24,289 bases of DNA from an uncultured Treponema sp. (GCA_937877535.1 CALFJF010000040.1:1-24289), one strand, 5' to 3'; shown: positions 1 to 8,048, counted from the stretch's first letter. Made by a program: numbers and translations. The notes: generated by a model from the letters alone, not told the origin.

Positions 1-67
1 AAATGGCAAACGCCGTAACTCCAACTCCAACGCCAATGGCAAACGCCCCCAATTTTGAGATTTGCAT
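1..67 (-). CDS. 5' end of an unidentified gene, runs off the window
   Basis: The gene starts at an ATG (67-65) preceded by a perfect GGAGGA ribosome binding site at 71-76. Only 22 codons are visible, reading MQISKLGAFAIGVGVGVTAF and then Ala-Ile, a hydrophobic Gly/Val-rich start that could be a signal peptide or membrane anchor. A plausible promoter lies just upstream (113-141). The rest lies outside the window, so no function can be given. The strong ribosome binding site is the main reason to accept this as a real gene. Confidence 0.6.
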   Translation of the reverse strand, partial: MQISKLGAFAIGVGVGVTAFAI

Positions 68-112
68 AATTCCTCCATAATTTTTTTAGAATTAAAAAAT
101 TTCGTTACAAAA

Positions 113-141
113 TGTATACCAAAATGCGGTTCAAAAATCAA
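113..141 (-). promoter_or_regulatory. Candidate sigma-70 promoter for the gene starting at 67
   Basis: On the minus strand TTGATT (141-136) and TATACA (118-113) are separated by 17 bp. Transcription would start near 106, leaving a leader of about 40 nt that contains the GGAGGA site. The rest of the 68-267 gap holds only short AT-rich palindromes (for example 153-167) and no gene. Confidence 0.45.
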
Positions 142-267
142 AGCGTTTTATGATTGAAATTTTCAATTTCACGTTTTCTAAACCGTCGGCACACAATGTG
201 CAACGCTTTTTATTTGAGTATACGTTTTGACAAAAAATTCTGCAATTCGAGCAAACGCTAAATCGGA

Positions 268-2292
268 TTAGACGGAATGAACTTTATGAAACGTGTTCGG
301 AAACGAGCGGAGCGCGTTCAAAATCGAAAGAACGCAAATTCCCACATCGCCAAAAACCGCAAGCCACATTCCGCTTATTCCAAACGCGCTCAAAATCATA
401 ATCGCACATTTTGCAAAAAGCGTGAGCGCAACGTTTTCAAAAACGATTCGCATTGTTTTTCGCGAGATTTTGATTCCGTGGACGATTTTTGAAATGTCGT
501 CGTCCATCAAAACAACGTCCGCAGAAAGCGTAGCCGCGTCCGAGCCGAGCGCGCCCATTGCAATTCCAACGTCGGCGCGGGCAAGCGACGGAGAATCGTT
601 TATGCCGTCGCCAACAAACGCAACGTTTCCATTTCCAAGCATTTGCTCAAGTGCCACCACTTTGTCTTCGGGCAAAAGTTCCGCACGCACGTCCTCGATT
701 CCCACCATCTGCGCGATTTTTTGCGCACTTTTTTCTCTGTCGCCCGTCAAAATCGAAAGTCGTTTTACGCCCAATTTTTTGAGTTTTGAAACGCTTTCCG
801 TTACGCCGTCTTTCAACTCGTCGCTGATGACAAAAAATCCTTTTAACATTCCGTTTTTTGAAACAAAAACGACCGTTTCCGAATCAAACGAAAAATCCTC
901 AGAAATCAAAACGCCCTCTTCTTTCATAAAAAAAGCGTTTCCGACCGCGATTTTTTCGCCGTCCACCTCTGCTCGGATTCCGCGCCCGTTTACTTCACAG
1001 ATTTGTGCATTTTGAGGAAGCGAATCCAAAGCAATTCCGTTTTCTTTTGCAAAATTCAAAATCGACTTTGCAATCGGATGAAGCGATTTTTGTTCAGCAA
1101 TGGTCGCGATTTTCAAAAGTTCGATTTGCTCAATTCCAAAAACGTCGATTTTTGAAACCTCAAAATTGCCTCGCGTTAGAGTTCCCGTTTTGTCAAAAGC
1201 GATTGCCTTGAGATGTGCCAGTTTTTCGATTGCATTTGAACCTTTTACAAGAATTCCGCATTTTGAAGACGCACCGACTGCGCAGGAAAACGAAAGCGGA
1301 ATCGAAATCACAAGCGCACACGGGCAAGAAACCACAAGAAACATGAGTGCGCGGTGAATCCAAAGCAAAAAATTCCCAAAAAAAATCGGCGGAATAAAAG
1401 CGACAAAAAGCGCGGCAAAACAAACAATCGGCGTGTAAACGCGGGCAAAGCGCGTTACGAGCGTTTCGGATGTTGCCTTATTTTCGCTCGCTTTTTTTGT
1501 GAGTTGCAAAATCTTTGAAACCGCACTTTCTTCAAAGTTTTTTTCCACGAGGATTTTCAAAACGCCCGTTTGATTTACAAATCCCGCGCTCACTTTTTCG
1601 CCGCTTTTGATTTTTCGCGGAACGCCCTCTCCCGTTATTGCCGACGTGTCCAAAAACGATTCGCCTTCCAAAACAACGCCGTCAAGAGCCACGCACTCGC
1701 CAGGCTTTACTTCGATAATGTCGCCAACGCGAACGTCTTTTGCGCGCACACTTATACAGTTTCCGTTTTTGAGTACGTTCGCGGAATCTGGACGCAAATC
1801 GAGCAACGCGGAAATGGCAGAGCGAGAACGAGTAACGGCAACATCTTGAAAAAATTCGCCGATTTGAAAAAAAAGCATAATCGCACACGCTTCCGCGTAC
1901 TCTCCAAGAAAAACCGCACCAATGGAAGCCACGCTCATCAAAAATTCCTCGCCAAAAAACGCGCCCTCTTTTATGTTTTGGACGGCTCCCAAAACGACGC
2001 TTTTTCCAATCACGAGATACGAAAAAAGATAGAGCGAAACGCACAGCACGCGAAACGCAAAAAACGGCACGGGCAAAGACGAGAAAAACGAAAATCGCTC
2101 GGTCAAAAAAGAAAGCAAAACCGCAAGTGCAAAAAGAGAAGCCGAAACGATGATTTTTTTTCCAGTGTCACGCTCATTTTGGTTGTGATTATGACAAGAG
2201 CAAGCCTTTGGATGCGCGTATAAATCGTGTGTATAAGAATGATTTATATGAGCATTTTGATATTTTTTATGCAACTTACTTTTTTCTTTCAT
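268..2292 (-). CDS. Zn/Cd/Pb-exporting P1B-type ATPase
   Basis: A 674-residue heavy-metal-exporting P-type ATPase of the inner membrane, which uses ATP to pump divalent soft metals out of the cytoplasm. It has CPC at residues 323-325 in the metal-binding helix, the phosphorylated Asp367 in DKTGT, His405-Pro406 of the nucleotide-binding domain and GDGIND at 561-566. An Asn/Lys pair around 620-628 and Asp649 near the C-terminus are the pattern of the Zn/Cd/Pb (ZntA/CadA) subgroup rather than copper pumps. There is no N-terminal HMA domain; instead the first 45 residues are His-rich with a CSC motif, a likely flexible metal-binding tail. The actuator loop reads TGEG (220-223) instead of the usual TGES, keeping the essential Glu. 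The start lies 15 bp after the stop of the SmtB-like regulator, with GGGGG at 2297-2301 as ribosome binding site, so the two genes form one operon. Confidence 0.95.
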   Translation of the reverse strand: MKEKSKLHKKYQNAHINHSYTHDLYAHPKACSCHNHNQNERDTGKKIIVSASLFALAVLLSFLTERFSFFSSLPVPFFAFRVLCVSLYLFSYLVIGKSVVLGAVQNIKEGAFFGEEFLMSVASIGAVFLGEYAEACAIMLFFQIGEFFQDVAVTRSRSAISALLDLRPDSANVLKNGNCISVRAKDVRVGDIIEVKPGECVALDGVVLEGESFLDTSAITGEGVPRKIKSGEKVSAGFVNQTGVLKILVEKNFEESAVSKILQLTKKASENKATSETLVTRFARVYTPIVCFAALFVAFIPPIFFGNFLLWIHRALMFLVVSCPCALVISIPLSFSCAVGASSKCGILVKGSNAIEKLAHLKAIAFDKTGTLTRGNFEVSKIDVFGIEQIELLKIATIAEQKSLHPIAKSILNFAKENGIALDSLPQNAQICEVNGRGIRAEVDGEKIAVGNAFFMKEEGVLISEDFSFDSETVVFVSKNGMLKGFFVISDELKDGVTESVSKLKKLGVKRLSILTGDREKSAQKIAQMVGIEDVRAELLPEDKVVALEQMLGNGNVAFVGDGINDSPSLARADVGIAMGALGSDAATLSADVVLMDDDISKIVHGIKISRKTMRIVFENVALTLFAKCAIMILSAFGISGMWLAVFGDVGICVLSILNALRSFPNTFHKVHSV

Positions 2293-2307
2293 AATGCCCC
2301 CAAAAAT

Positions 2308-2604
2308 TTACGCAATTCCTTTTTTCTCGCACAAATGCTCAAGTCCGATGTTCAAAATCGAAGAAACGTGCGCATCGTCCAAAGAATACCTAAGCGACCG
2401 CCCTTCCCTGCTTGCCTTTACGAGCCTGTTTAATTTTAGAATTGAAAGTTGATGACTCACCGCCGAGTCGGACATTCCCACTTTTGACGCAATGTCGCCA
2501 ACAAAAAGCGGACTTTCTGAAAGCGCGAACAAAATCTTTACGCGAGTGGTGTCTCCAAACACTTTGAACAAATCGGAAAGTTCCGCCAAAACGTTTTCGT
2601 CCAT
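2308..2604 (-). CDS. ArsR/SmtB-family zinc-type metal sensor repressor
   Basis: A 98-residue winged-helix repressor of the ArsR/SmtB family. The recognition helix lies around residues 43-58 and a beta-wing around 60-75. In the last helix Asp77, His79, His90 and Glu93 reproduce exactly the spacing of the alpha-5 zinc site of SmtB (Asp104/His106/His117/Glu120). The Cys-rich alpha-3 motif of CadC (ELCVCDL) is absent, the matching stretch being PLFVGDI. The protein therefore most likely senses zinc rather than lead or cadmium. The ribosome binding site AAGGTGAG lies at 2613-2620. It is the first gene of the operon with the metal ATPase, directly behind a promoter covered by operator-like inverted repeats, which fits autorepression relieved by metal. 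Confidence 0.92.
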   Translation of the reverse strand: MDENVLAELSDLFKVFGDTTRVKILFALSESPLFVGDIASKVGMSDSAVSHQLSILKLNRLVKASREGRSLRYSLDDAHVSSILNIGLEHLCEKKGIA

Positions 2605-2625
2605 TTTGATTTCTCACCTTTTATT

Positions 2626-2658
2626 TGAATGATTGCTCATTTGAACAACCGTTCAAAT
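2626..2658. promoter_or_regulatory. Two operator-like inverted repeats for the SmtB-like repressor
   Basis: Positions 2639-2658 are a perfect inverted repeat, ATTTGAAC-AACC-GTTCAAAT, with 8-bp arms. Directly beside it, 2626-2639 read TGAATGATTGCTCA, a second, looser copy of the TGAAYA-N2-TRTTCA pattern known for ArsR/SmtB 12-2-12 operators. The first copy overlaps the -10 box by two bases and both cover the transcription start, so a bound repressor would block the promoter. Confidence 0.75.
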
Positions 2659-2685
2659 ATTATTTTACAAAAACGTTTCTGTCAA
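2657..2685 (-). promoter_or_regulatory. Near-consensus sigma-70 promoter of the metal-resistance operon
   Basis: On the minus strand TTGACA (2685-2680) and TAATAT (2662-2657) are separated by exactly 17 bp. It lies in the gap between the end of uppP (2701) and the regulator start (2604). A promoter this strong right under an operator is typical of tightly repressed metal-response operons. Confidence 0.8.
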
Positions 2686-2700
2686 CAAAAAAATCAAAAA

Positions 2701-3603
2701 TCAAAGGAAAATAAAAACCAAAATTCCGAGGGGAATTAAATATGCAGCAAACCATTCGAGCCTGCCTTTTCTGATTATTTTCATAAAAAGCGAAAGCGAA
2801 ACGTAGCCCGACGCAAACGCACAAATGCACCCAAAAATCAGCGGAAGGATTCCAACGGTTTCGCCCATTTCGCCGACATGACGCAATTCCAAAATGAAAG
2901 CCCCAAAAATCGCGGGAATCGATGCCAAAAACGAATAATCGCCCGCCGCCCGCCGCCGAACACCGCAAAGACCTGCGCCCGCAATCGTTGAACCAGAACG
3001 GGAAATTCCTGGAAGCGTTCCAATTCCTTGCGCCACGCCAATTATAAGCGCCTGTTTCCAACTAATTCCTTTGTTAGACTCGTCAAAAAAATCATCTTTG
3101 ATTTCTTTTGATTCAGGAAGTTCTCGTTTTCTTGAAACGGCGGCGGAAATCACCAAAAGAACGGCGGTAACAAGAAATCCAATCGCAACGGCTTGCATCG
3201 GAAGCTCTGGAATCAATTTTGAAGAAACAATCCCCAAAACGCCCGTAACAAAAGTCGTCAAAAAAAGAGCAATTATCGTCTTTTTTCCAATTTCGTCGCT
3301 CGACGCCAACGCAACAGTGCGCTCGTCTTGCCTTTTTACGTTGCTAATGCTGTAAGACTGCGAAGGCTCTGCTTTTTTGAAAATCCAGCGGAATAAAACG
3401 CAAAACAGTTTTGCAATCACTCGTCTAAAATAAATGAACACGGCAGCAAGCGTTGCCACGTGAAGAGCAACGTCAAAAAGGAGCGGAACGTTGTCCAAAG
3501 AAAAAAGTGCTTGCGCCACGCGCAAATGTCCGCTTGAGGAAATCGGCAAAAACTCGGCGATTCCTTGTAAAAGCCCAAGCAAAACGCCTTGCAAAATCGT
3601 CAT
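2701..3603 (-). CDS. uppP: Undecaprenyl-diphosphatase (UppP/BacA family)
   Basis: A 300-residue integral membrane phosphatase that converts undecaprenyl diphosphate to the monophosphate, recycling the lipid carrier used for peptidoglycan and other surface glycans. Both family signatures are present: EFLPISSSGH at residues 17-26 and PGISRSGST at 198-206 with the catalytic-type Arg202. The length (usual 265-280) is slightly increased by a charged loop around residues 75-105. The ATG overlaps the stop codon of the pectate lyase gene by 4 bp (ATGA), and GGGGGAC just upstream can act as its ribosome binding site, so the two are probably translationally coupled. The gene ends just before the promoter of the metal operon. 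Confidence 0.95.
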   Translation of the reverse strand: MTILQGVLLGLLQGIAEFLPISSSGHLRVAQALFSLDNVPLLFDVALHVATLAAVFIYFRRVIAKLFCVLFRWIFKKAEPSQSYSISNVKRQDERTVALASSDEIGKKTIIALFLTTFVTGVLGIVSSKLIPELPMQAVAIGFLVTAVLLVISAAVSRKRELPESKEIKDDFFDESNKGISWKQALIIGVAQGIGTLPGISRSGSTIAGAGLCGVRRRAAGDYSFLASIPAIFGAFILELRHVGEMGETVGILPLIFGCICAFASGYVSLSLFMKIIRKGRLEWFAAYLIPLGILVFIFL

Positions 3604-4820
3604 TTTTTGTCCCCCGTAATTTCCACCGCTTTAGAAGAACCCGCCTCCTCTTTGACACGCGAAAGCGCGTCCTGCCACGTTTCCAAATCATATTTATACG
3701 AAACACGCCACGGCATTTTTTCAAGAGAAGTCACAAAATGCGAAATAAAACTTTTTGATTTTTCAGGTCCGTCCCATTTTACATCGGCTTCCGTAATTTC
3801 CGAGGAATTTTTGCTCGCATAAAAGTTTGAGTACGTATGCTCTTCCAGTTTTGATTTATCAAAATAATTGACAATCGTTCCCAAATGAGAGCCGAGATAA
3901 TTTCCTTCAACAATATATTGAGAAGCGATACCAGGACCAAACATATAACCAACATTTCCGCTCACGCCAATGTCGTCGTAAACGTTGTTGTAAATGTGCA
4001 TATACGTTCCGCGACTTCGTGGAAGACGCTGCGTTACATGATGAAAATAATTGTGATGCAACGTAATTTGACGTTCTTTTGGGTCTGTAAACTTATCTCC
4101 TAACGCAACAAGCATTACTTTATCGTGATTCGTAAATTCGCACCAAGAAATCGTTACATTTTTTCCGCCACAAATATCTATTGAACCATCATGATTGAAG
4201 TTTCGACTCATATCATCGCACATTCCATCTGTAAAAGTGCAGTGGTCTATCCAAATATCCTGCGGAATCGACGATTTTTTGTCCCAAATCACAAGAGCGT
4301 CCGCGCTCGCTTTGCTTTCGGCAACAAAATTCGTGTCGTACTCGGTCGCTCCATGCGCATCATAAAACGTAATGTTCCGAATCACGATATTTTTTCCAGA
4401 ATCGATTCTAAGCCCGCCAAACATAATCCGCGCGTTTTCTTTTCCGATTATCGTTTTGTTCGACGAAATCGGGAAAGAAAAATCATCGTTTTTGCGCTTG
4501 TGAGTTCCTTTGTCAAACGTATCAAAATACGAGTGGTCGGTATCAGAAACGCGCCCATCGGAAAGGTCAACGTCTCCTCCAAGAATTATGAGCGTTTCCG
4601 AGCGTTGCGAAATGGCATTTGTAAACGCAACACGTTTTTTCTTTGCGTCTGGATAATTCGCATCGTCGATTACAACGACCTTCTTTTTTGAATAGGAAAG
4701 TTTTCCGAGGTCTGCAAATCCGCCTGTAATGGGTTTTTGCTTCACGTCAATTTTTAGAGTTTCGCAAAAAAGCGCGGATGCAAAAATTGTCATACCCAAA
4801 AATGCAACAATTCGTTTCAT
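3600..4820 (-). CDS. Secreted pectate lyase, polysaccharide lyase family 1
   Basis: A 406-residue exported enzyme that cleaves polygalacturonate by calcium-dependent beta-elimination. Residues 1-19 form a signal peptide (MKRIVAFLGMTIFASALFC), possibly with Cys19 as a lipidation site. The beta-helix family signatures are in order: WIDH at 190-193, acidic residues Asp211 and Asp215 followed by the VTISWCEF strand, and the RxPxxR motif RLPRSR at 265-270, which supplies the catalytic Arg in PL1 enzymes. The ribosome binding site GGAG lies about 6 nt before the ATG. It sits downstream of an exported protein of unknown function and overlaps uppP. A pectate lyase points to a pectin-rich habitat such as rumen, gut or mouth. 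Confidence 0.93.
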   Translation of the reverse strand: MKRIVAFLGMTIFASALFCETLKIDVKQKPITGGFADLGKLSYSKKKVVVIDDANYPDAKKKRVAFTNAISQRSETLIILGGDVDLSDGRVSDTDHSYFDTFDKGTHKRKNDDFSFPISSNKTIIGKENARIMFGGLRIDSGKNIVIRNITFYDAHGATEYDTNFVAESKASADALVIWDKKSSIPQDIWIDHCTFTDGMCDDMSRNFNHDGSIDICGGKNVTISWCEFTNHDKVMLVALGDKFTDPKERQITLHHNYFHHVTQRLPRSRGTYMHIYNNVYDDIGVSGNVGYMFGPGIASQYIVEGNYLGSHLGTIVNYFDKSKLEEHTYSNFYASKNSSEITEADVKWDGPEKSKSFISHFVTSLEKMPWRVSYKYDLETWQDALSRVKEEAGSSKAVEITGDKK

Positions 4821-4906
4821 AAAAAACTCCGAAAAAACTTTTTTAATCTTTCACCATATTTTAATATGAAAAATTCGTTTTGAGAAAACATTTTCAAAAA
4901 CAAAGA

Positions 4907-5647
4907 CTACAAATTGTAAGAATCTTCCGTGCCGTCTGCAAACATAATTTTTACGCGCGTGATTTTTACTTCGTCGATTGCAAAATCTGTCCAAAACGGG
5001 CTTGTTTGCGTTTTGTATCGTTCGCCGTCTTTTATGGGGTCTTTTGTGCGAATTATCGTTTCGTCGTTTCCCGTTTTTTGATGTTTTACAACCATGCCTT
5101 TGTCGCTTGCGCGGAGCGTTATTTCAACGGTGGTTATTTCGCGCCAAGAAACGTTCCTAAACGAAAGTTCTGCGCCGACTCCATTTCCGTTTTTGTCGCG
5201 GAACGGTTTTGCTTCAAGCGACGCGAGCGGACGAACAGGTTTTGCGTAACTCGCGCGAATTGAAGCCGTTTCTCCGTCTGCTGCAAGTTCAAATTTTACT
5301 TCAAGGCGCGTTTTTGAAGCAGTAATCGCAAAATACCTGAATTTATCCATAGGAGTTACTTTGTAACGTATTGTTTTTGAGAGCGTATCTGTGTCATTAT
5401 AATCAGATGTTTTTACAGAGCCGTATTTTACCCAAGTATTATCTTTTTCTGACCAAGCGTTTACTGTAAGTTCTATTTTTTCACCTGTTTTATTTACAAG
5501 TGAAATGTCGTCGTAGTCGCTTCCCTTAAAAAGGTCTTGAGCGTCAAACTCCAAAACCGCGTTGCCACCGAATGCTGAAGGCTCTGCACCCGCCGAAAAT
5601 GCAAAAATTGCTACAAAAAATAAAAATAATGGAAAAAATCGTTTCAT
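4907..5647 (-). CDS. Exported protein of unknown function
   Basis: A 246-residue protein with a clear signal peptide (residues 1 to about 21, hydrophobic core after MKRFFP, cleavage near SAGA). The mature part is rich in alternating polar and hydrophobic stretches, suggesting an all-beta periplasmic or surface protein. I recognise no family. It lies 86 bp upstream of the pectate lyase on the same strand and may be co-expressed. There is no Shine-Dalgarno sequence: TATAAT (5661-5656) is followed by eight T and then the ATG, so the mRNA may begin at or next to the start codon. Confidence 0.8.
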   Translation of the reverse strand: MKRFFPLFLFFVAIFAFSAGAEPSAFGGNAVLEFDAQDLFKGSDYDDISLVNKTGEKIELTVNAWSEKDNTWVKYGSVKTSDYNDTDTLSKTIRYKVTPMDKFRYFAITASKTRLEVKFELAADGETASIRASYAKPVRPLASLEAKPFRDKNGNGVGAELSFRNVSWREITTVEITLRASDKGMVVKHQKTGNDETIIRTKDPIKDGERYKTQTSPFWTDFAIDEVKITRVKIMFADGTEDSYNL

Positions 5648-5772
5648 AAAAAAAAATTATAGCAGAATTGCCCCATTTTTTCGCCGTTTTTTTATATTTT
5701 TTTTGCATTTTCAAAAAATTCCAAAGCGGATTTACCTATATTGAAACTAAACTTTTCAAAAGGAGAATGAAT

Positions 5773-5919
5773 ATGTCAAAAAAAAGACCGCCAATCAAAA
5801 CAGAAGCACAAAGAATAAAAGAGCGCGACAAGATTTTACAATTTTTGTGCGAAGTATTTGGAGAATCGTATTCAAAATACAAGAAAAAAAGCGAAGAAAA
5901 TCGTCCAAAGAAAAAATAG
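5773..5919 (+). CDS. Small basic protein, 48 residues, unknown
   Basis: The ATG at 5773 has an ideal ribosome binding site, AGGAG at 5761-5765 with a 7-nt spacer. The protein begins MSKKRPPIKTEAQRIKERDK and ends in a Lys-rich tail, so it is strongly basic and probably helical, and could bind nucleic acid or ribosomes. A longer in-frame reading begins upstream, but its first 35 codons are AT-rich non-coding-like sequence ahead of the ribosome binding site. No family is recognised. It is followed at once by a long hairpin. Confidence 0.6.
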   Translation: MSKKRPPIKTEAQRIKERDKILQFLCEVFGESYSKYKKKSEENRPKKK

Positions 5920-5923
5920 AACG

Positions 5924-6003
5924 ATTCAGAAATTGACGGACTTTGCGAGTAAAATGCTACCGTTTTCTTGCAAAGTCCAATCTTGAATTGTGAAGTCTTT
6001 TTT
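5924..6003. repeat. Long imperfect hairpin followed by a T run
   Basis: Arms 5938-5949 and 5967-5978 pair over 12 bp (one G-U) and the stem continues with AAAA/TTTT (5951-5954 with 5963-5966) after one bulged T, closing on an 8-nt loop. Weaker outer pairing (ATTCA at 5924-5928 with TGAAT at 5984-5988) extends it. Six T follow at 5998-6003, and six A precede it, so it could terminate transcription from either side, although the T run is 20 nt from the strong stem. Confidence 0.6.
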
Positions 6004-6011
6004 AGTAAAAT
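5984..6011 (+). promoter_or_regulatory. Candidate promoter of the coiled-coil protein gene
   Basis: TTGAAT (5984-5989) and TAAAAT (6006-6011) are 16 bp apart, placing the transcript start about 15-20 nt before the ATG at 6035. It overlaps the outer arm of the long hairpin, which may affect access to it. Confidence 0.4.
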
Positions 6012-6034
6012 TCGCTCAATTTTTTGGAGTGAAT

Positions 6035-6457
6035 ATGAACGAATCAACGTTTGAATACGAAGCGGACAGGTTAATTGCCGATTTTAGAGAGCAAATTTCA
6101 AGAATTGTAAATAAAATCCAAAATGAAACAGAAAACGCCGTGGAAATTTTAGAAACACAAAATGAAACCACAAAAGGCGAAATCGACAGAATAGTATACG
6201 ATATTAGTAAAAATATAAAAATGAAAACGGATTCTCTGGAATCGGAATTGCGCGAAAGATGCGAACGTTTGACTGAATTATGCAGGCTCGAACTGGACAC
6301 CGCAACAACGCAATTTGCAGAACGGACGGCAAATCTTATTTCCAAAAAAGGCTCTTACGAAAAAAATGCCGAAGAATCCGAAATCGCAGACCTCCGACGC
6401 ATACTTTCCGCCGTAACGGAAAGGCTCGACGCACTCGAATCAAAATTAAAAAAATGA
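6035..6457 (+). CDS. Coiled-coil protein of unknown function
   Basis: A 140-residue, almost wholly alpha-helical and highly charged protein with heptad-like spacing throughout, from FEYEADRLIADFREQ to the C-terminal LRRILSAVTERLDALESKLKK stretch (written here only in outline). There is no signal peptide or membrane segment, so it should be a cytoplasmic coiled coil. The ATG at 6035 is preceded by GGAG (6026-6029) with a 5-nt spacer; an in-frame GTG at 5990 would add 15 residues but lacks a ribosome binding site and lies in the hairpin region. It ends 46 bp before gatB and may be cotranscribed with it. The C-terminal 35 residues resemble coiled coils of many unrelated proteins, so no function is assigned. 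Confidence 0.75.
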   Translation: MNESTFEYEADRLIADFREQISRIVNKIQNETENAVEILETQNETTKGEIDRIVYDISKNIKMKTDSLESELRERCERLTELCRLELDTATTQFAERTANLISKKGSYEKNAEESEIADLRRILSAVTERLDALESKLKK

Positions 6458-6503
6458 AAATCGATTTTTCTAAAAACGTGGCAAATTAAAAAGGAGTAAA
6501 TCA

Positions 6504-8048
6504 ATGGCAATCGAAAAATATGAAATCGTAATCGGCTGCGAAATCCACACGCAGCTTCTGACAAAGACAAAGGCGTTCTGCGCGTGCGAGAACCGCTACG
6601 GGGGAATGCCCGACACGCGCGTCTGCCCGGTGTGTCTGGGGCTTCCTGGGGCCATGCCGCGCATCTCGAAGGGGTACGTGGAGCTTGGGGCGGTGGCGGG
6701 GCTTGCCTTGAACTGCGACATCGCGCGCTTCACCAAGTTCGACCGCAAGCACTACTTCTACCCCGACCTCGCGAAGGGCTACCAAATCACGCAGTACGAC
6801 ATTCCGCTGTGCACGAACGGGCACGTCGATTTGCCGATGGACAAGTACAGCGCGGAGTACCAGGCGGGCGGCGGAAAATTCCGTCCAAAGAACTTCAAGG
6901 GCGAGGACTGCATAATCGAGACGAACGGGAAGAAATACAGGCGCGTGAGAATCGAGCGAATCCACCTGGAGGAGGACGTGGGCAAGTCGCTCCACCTGCA
7001 GGGGGCGCACTCGTACATCGACTACAACCGCTGCGGCACGCCGCTCGTCGAAATCGTGACCAAGCCCGACATGACCAGCCCAGAGGAGGCGGCGCTCTTC
7101 ATGCAGACGGTGCAGGAAATCCTCCGCTATGTGCGCGTGACGAACGGCAACCTTGAGGAGGGCAACATGAGGTGCGACGCGAACATCAACTTGAACGTGT
7201 GGGAGGACGGAAAGCTCTACCACACGCCGATTTCGGAAATCAAGAACCTCAACTCTTTCCAGAAAATCAAGGACGCGTGCGCCTACGAGGCAAAGCGGCA
7301 GCTTGAGGAATTCAAGAACGACCGGCAGGAGTTCAACGCGGGCTTCAAGGTGACGATGGGCTGGGACGACGCGGCGGGAAAGACGGTCGTGCAGCGCACG
7401 AAAAACTCGTTCGTGGACTACCGGTTCACCACCGAGCCTGACATCAAGCCGTTTTCGGTGGGCGAGGAGCTCATCGACCGCGTCAGGGCGCGCGTGGGCG
7501 AGCTTCCCGAGGCGAAGCGGATTCGGCTCAAGAAGGAGTTCGGGCTTTCGGACTTCGACGTGGAGACGCTCACCTCAAGCCGCGACCTCGCCCTCTGGTT
7601 CGAGGAGGCGGCGAAGGGCGCGAAGGACGTGAAGAAGGTGGCGAACTGGATTCTTGCGGAACTGCTCGCCGTGGTGAACGAAAAGAACGCCACGATTGGC
7701 GAGGTGGGCATCACGCCCGCGCACATCACAGGGCTGGTCAACGCCATCGCCGACAAGAAAATCTCGAACGCGCAAGGAAAGGCCGTGTTCGCCAAGATGC
7801 TCGAAACGGGCAAGCTCCCCGACGAAATCATCAAGAGCGAGGGCATGGAAAGCGTTTCTGACGCGGGCGCAATCGAGGCAATCGTCGGGAAGGTCATCGC
7901 CGACAACCCCAAGGCGGTCGCCGACTACAAGGGCGGCAAGACGAACGTGGTCGGCTGGCTCATGGGTCAGGTGATGAAGGCGTCCGGCGGCAAGGTGAAC
8001 CCGAAAGTCGCGACGGAACTGGTGCAGAAACGGCTCGCGGAGGTGTAA
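6504..8048 (+). CDS. gatB: Aspartyl/glutamyl-tRNA amidotransferase subunit B
   Basis: A complete 514-residue GatB, the tRNA-binding and kinase subunit of GatCAB, which turns Glu-tRNA(Gln) and Asp-tRNA(Asn) into Gln-tRNA(Gln) and Asn-tRNA(Asn). The N-terminal catalytic cradle begins YEIVIGCEIHTQL, and Cys26, Cys28, Cys41 and Cys44 form the zinc site found in many GatB proteins. The C-terminal YqeY-like tail domain (about residues 365-514) is intact. The ribosome binding site is GGAG at 6491-6494. gatA and gatC are not adjacent in this window. Base composition stands out: positions 6661-6720 are 39/60 G+C against about 26/60 in uppP (3181-3240), with many G- or C-ending codons, unlike genes on both sides. 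This suggests recent exchange from a GC-richer relative, or codon selection. Confidence 0.97.
   Translation: MAIEKYEIVIGCEIHTQLLTKTKAFCACENRYGGMPDTRVCPVCLGLPGAMPRISKGYVELGAVAGLALNCDIARFTKFDRKHYFYPDLAKGYQITQYDIPLCTNGHVDLPMDKYSAEYQAGGGKFRPKNFKGEDCIIETNGKKYRRVRIERIHLEEDVGKSLHLQGAHSYIDYNRCGTPLVEIVTKPDMTSPEEAALFMQTVQEILRYVRVTNGNLEEGNMRCDANINLNVWEDGKLYHTPISEIKNLNSFQKIKDACAYEAKRQLEEFKNDRQEFNAGFKVTMGWDDAAGKTVVQRTKNSFVDYRFTTEPDIKPFSVGEELIDRVRARVGELPEAKRIRLKKEFGLSDFDVETLTSSRDLALWFEEAAKGAKDVKKVANWILAELLAVVNEKNATIGEVGITPAHITGLVNAIADKKISNAQGKAVFAKMLETGKLPDEIIKSEGMESVSDAGAIEAIVGKVIADNPKAVADYKGGKTNVVGWLMGQVMKASGGKVNPKVATELVQKRLAEV

Noticed and set aside
192..204. GCACA-CAA-TGTGC palindrome as a regulator site
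   Set aside because: Arms of 5 bp occur by chance, and it is far from both the candidate promoter and any start codon.
1570..2223. A 217-codon open frame on the plus strand
   Set aside because: It is antisense to the metal ATPase, which has complete family motifs; the product is Lys/Arg/Asn-rich and has no ribosome binding site.
6501..7223. A 240-codon open frame on the minus strand within gatB
   Set aside because: Long antisense frames are expected in GC-rich genes; GatB is complete and well conserved.
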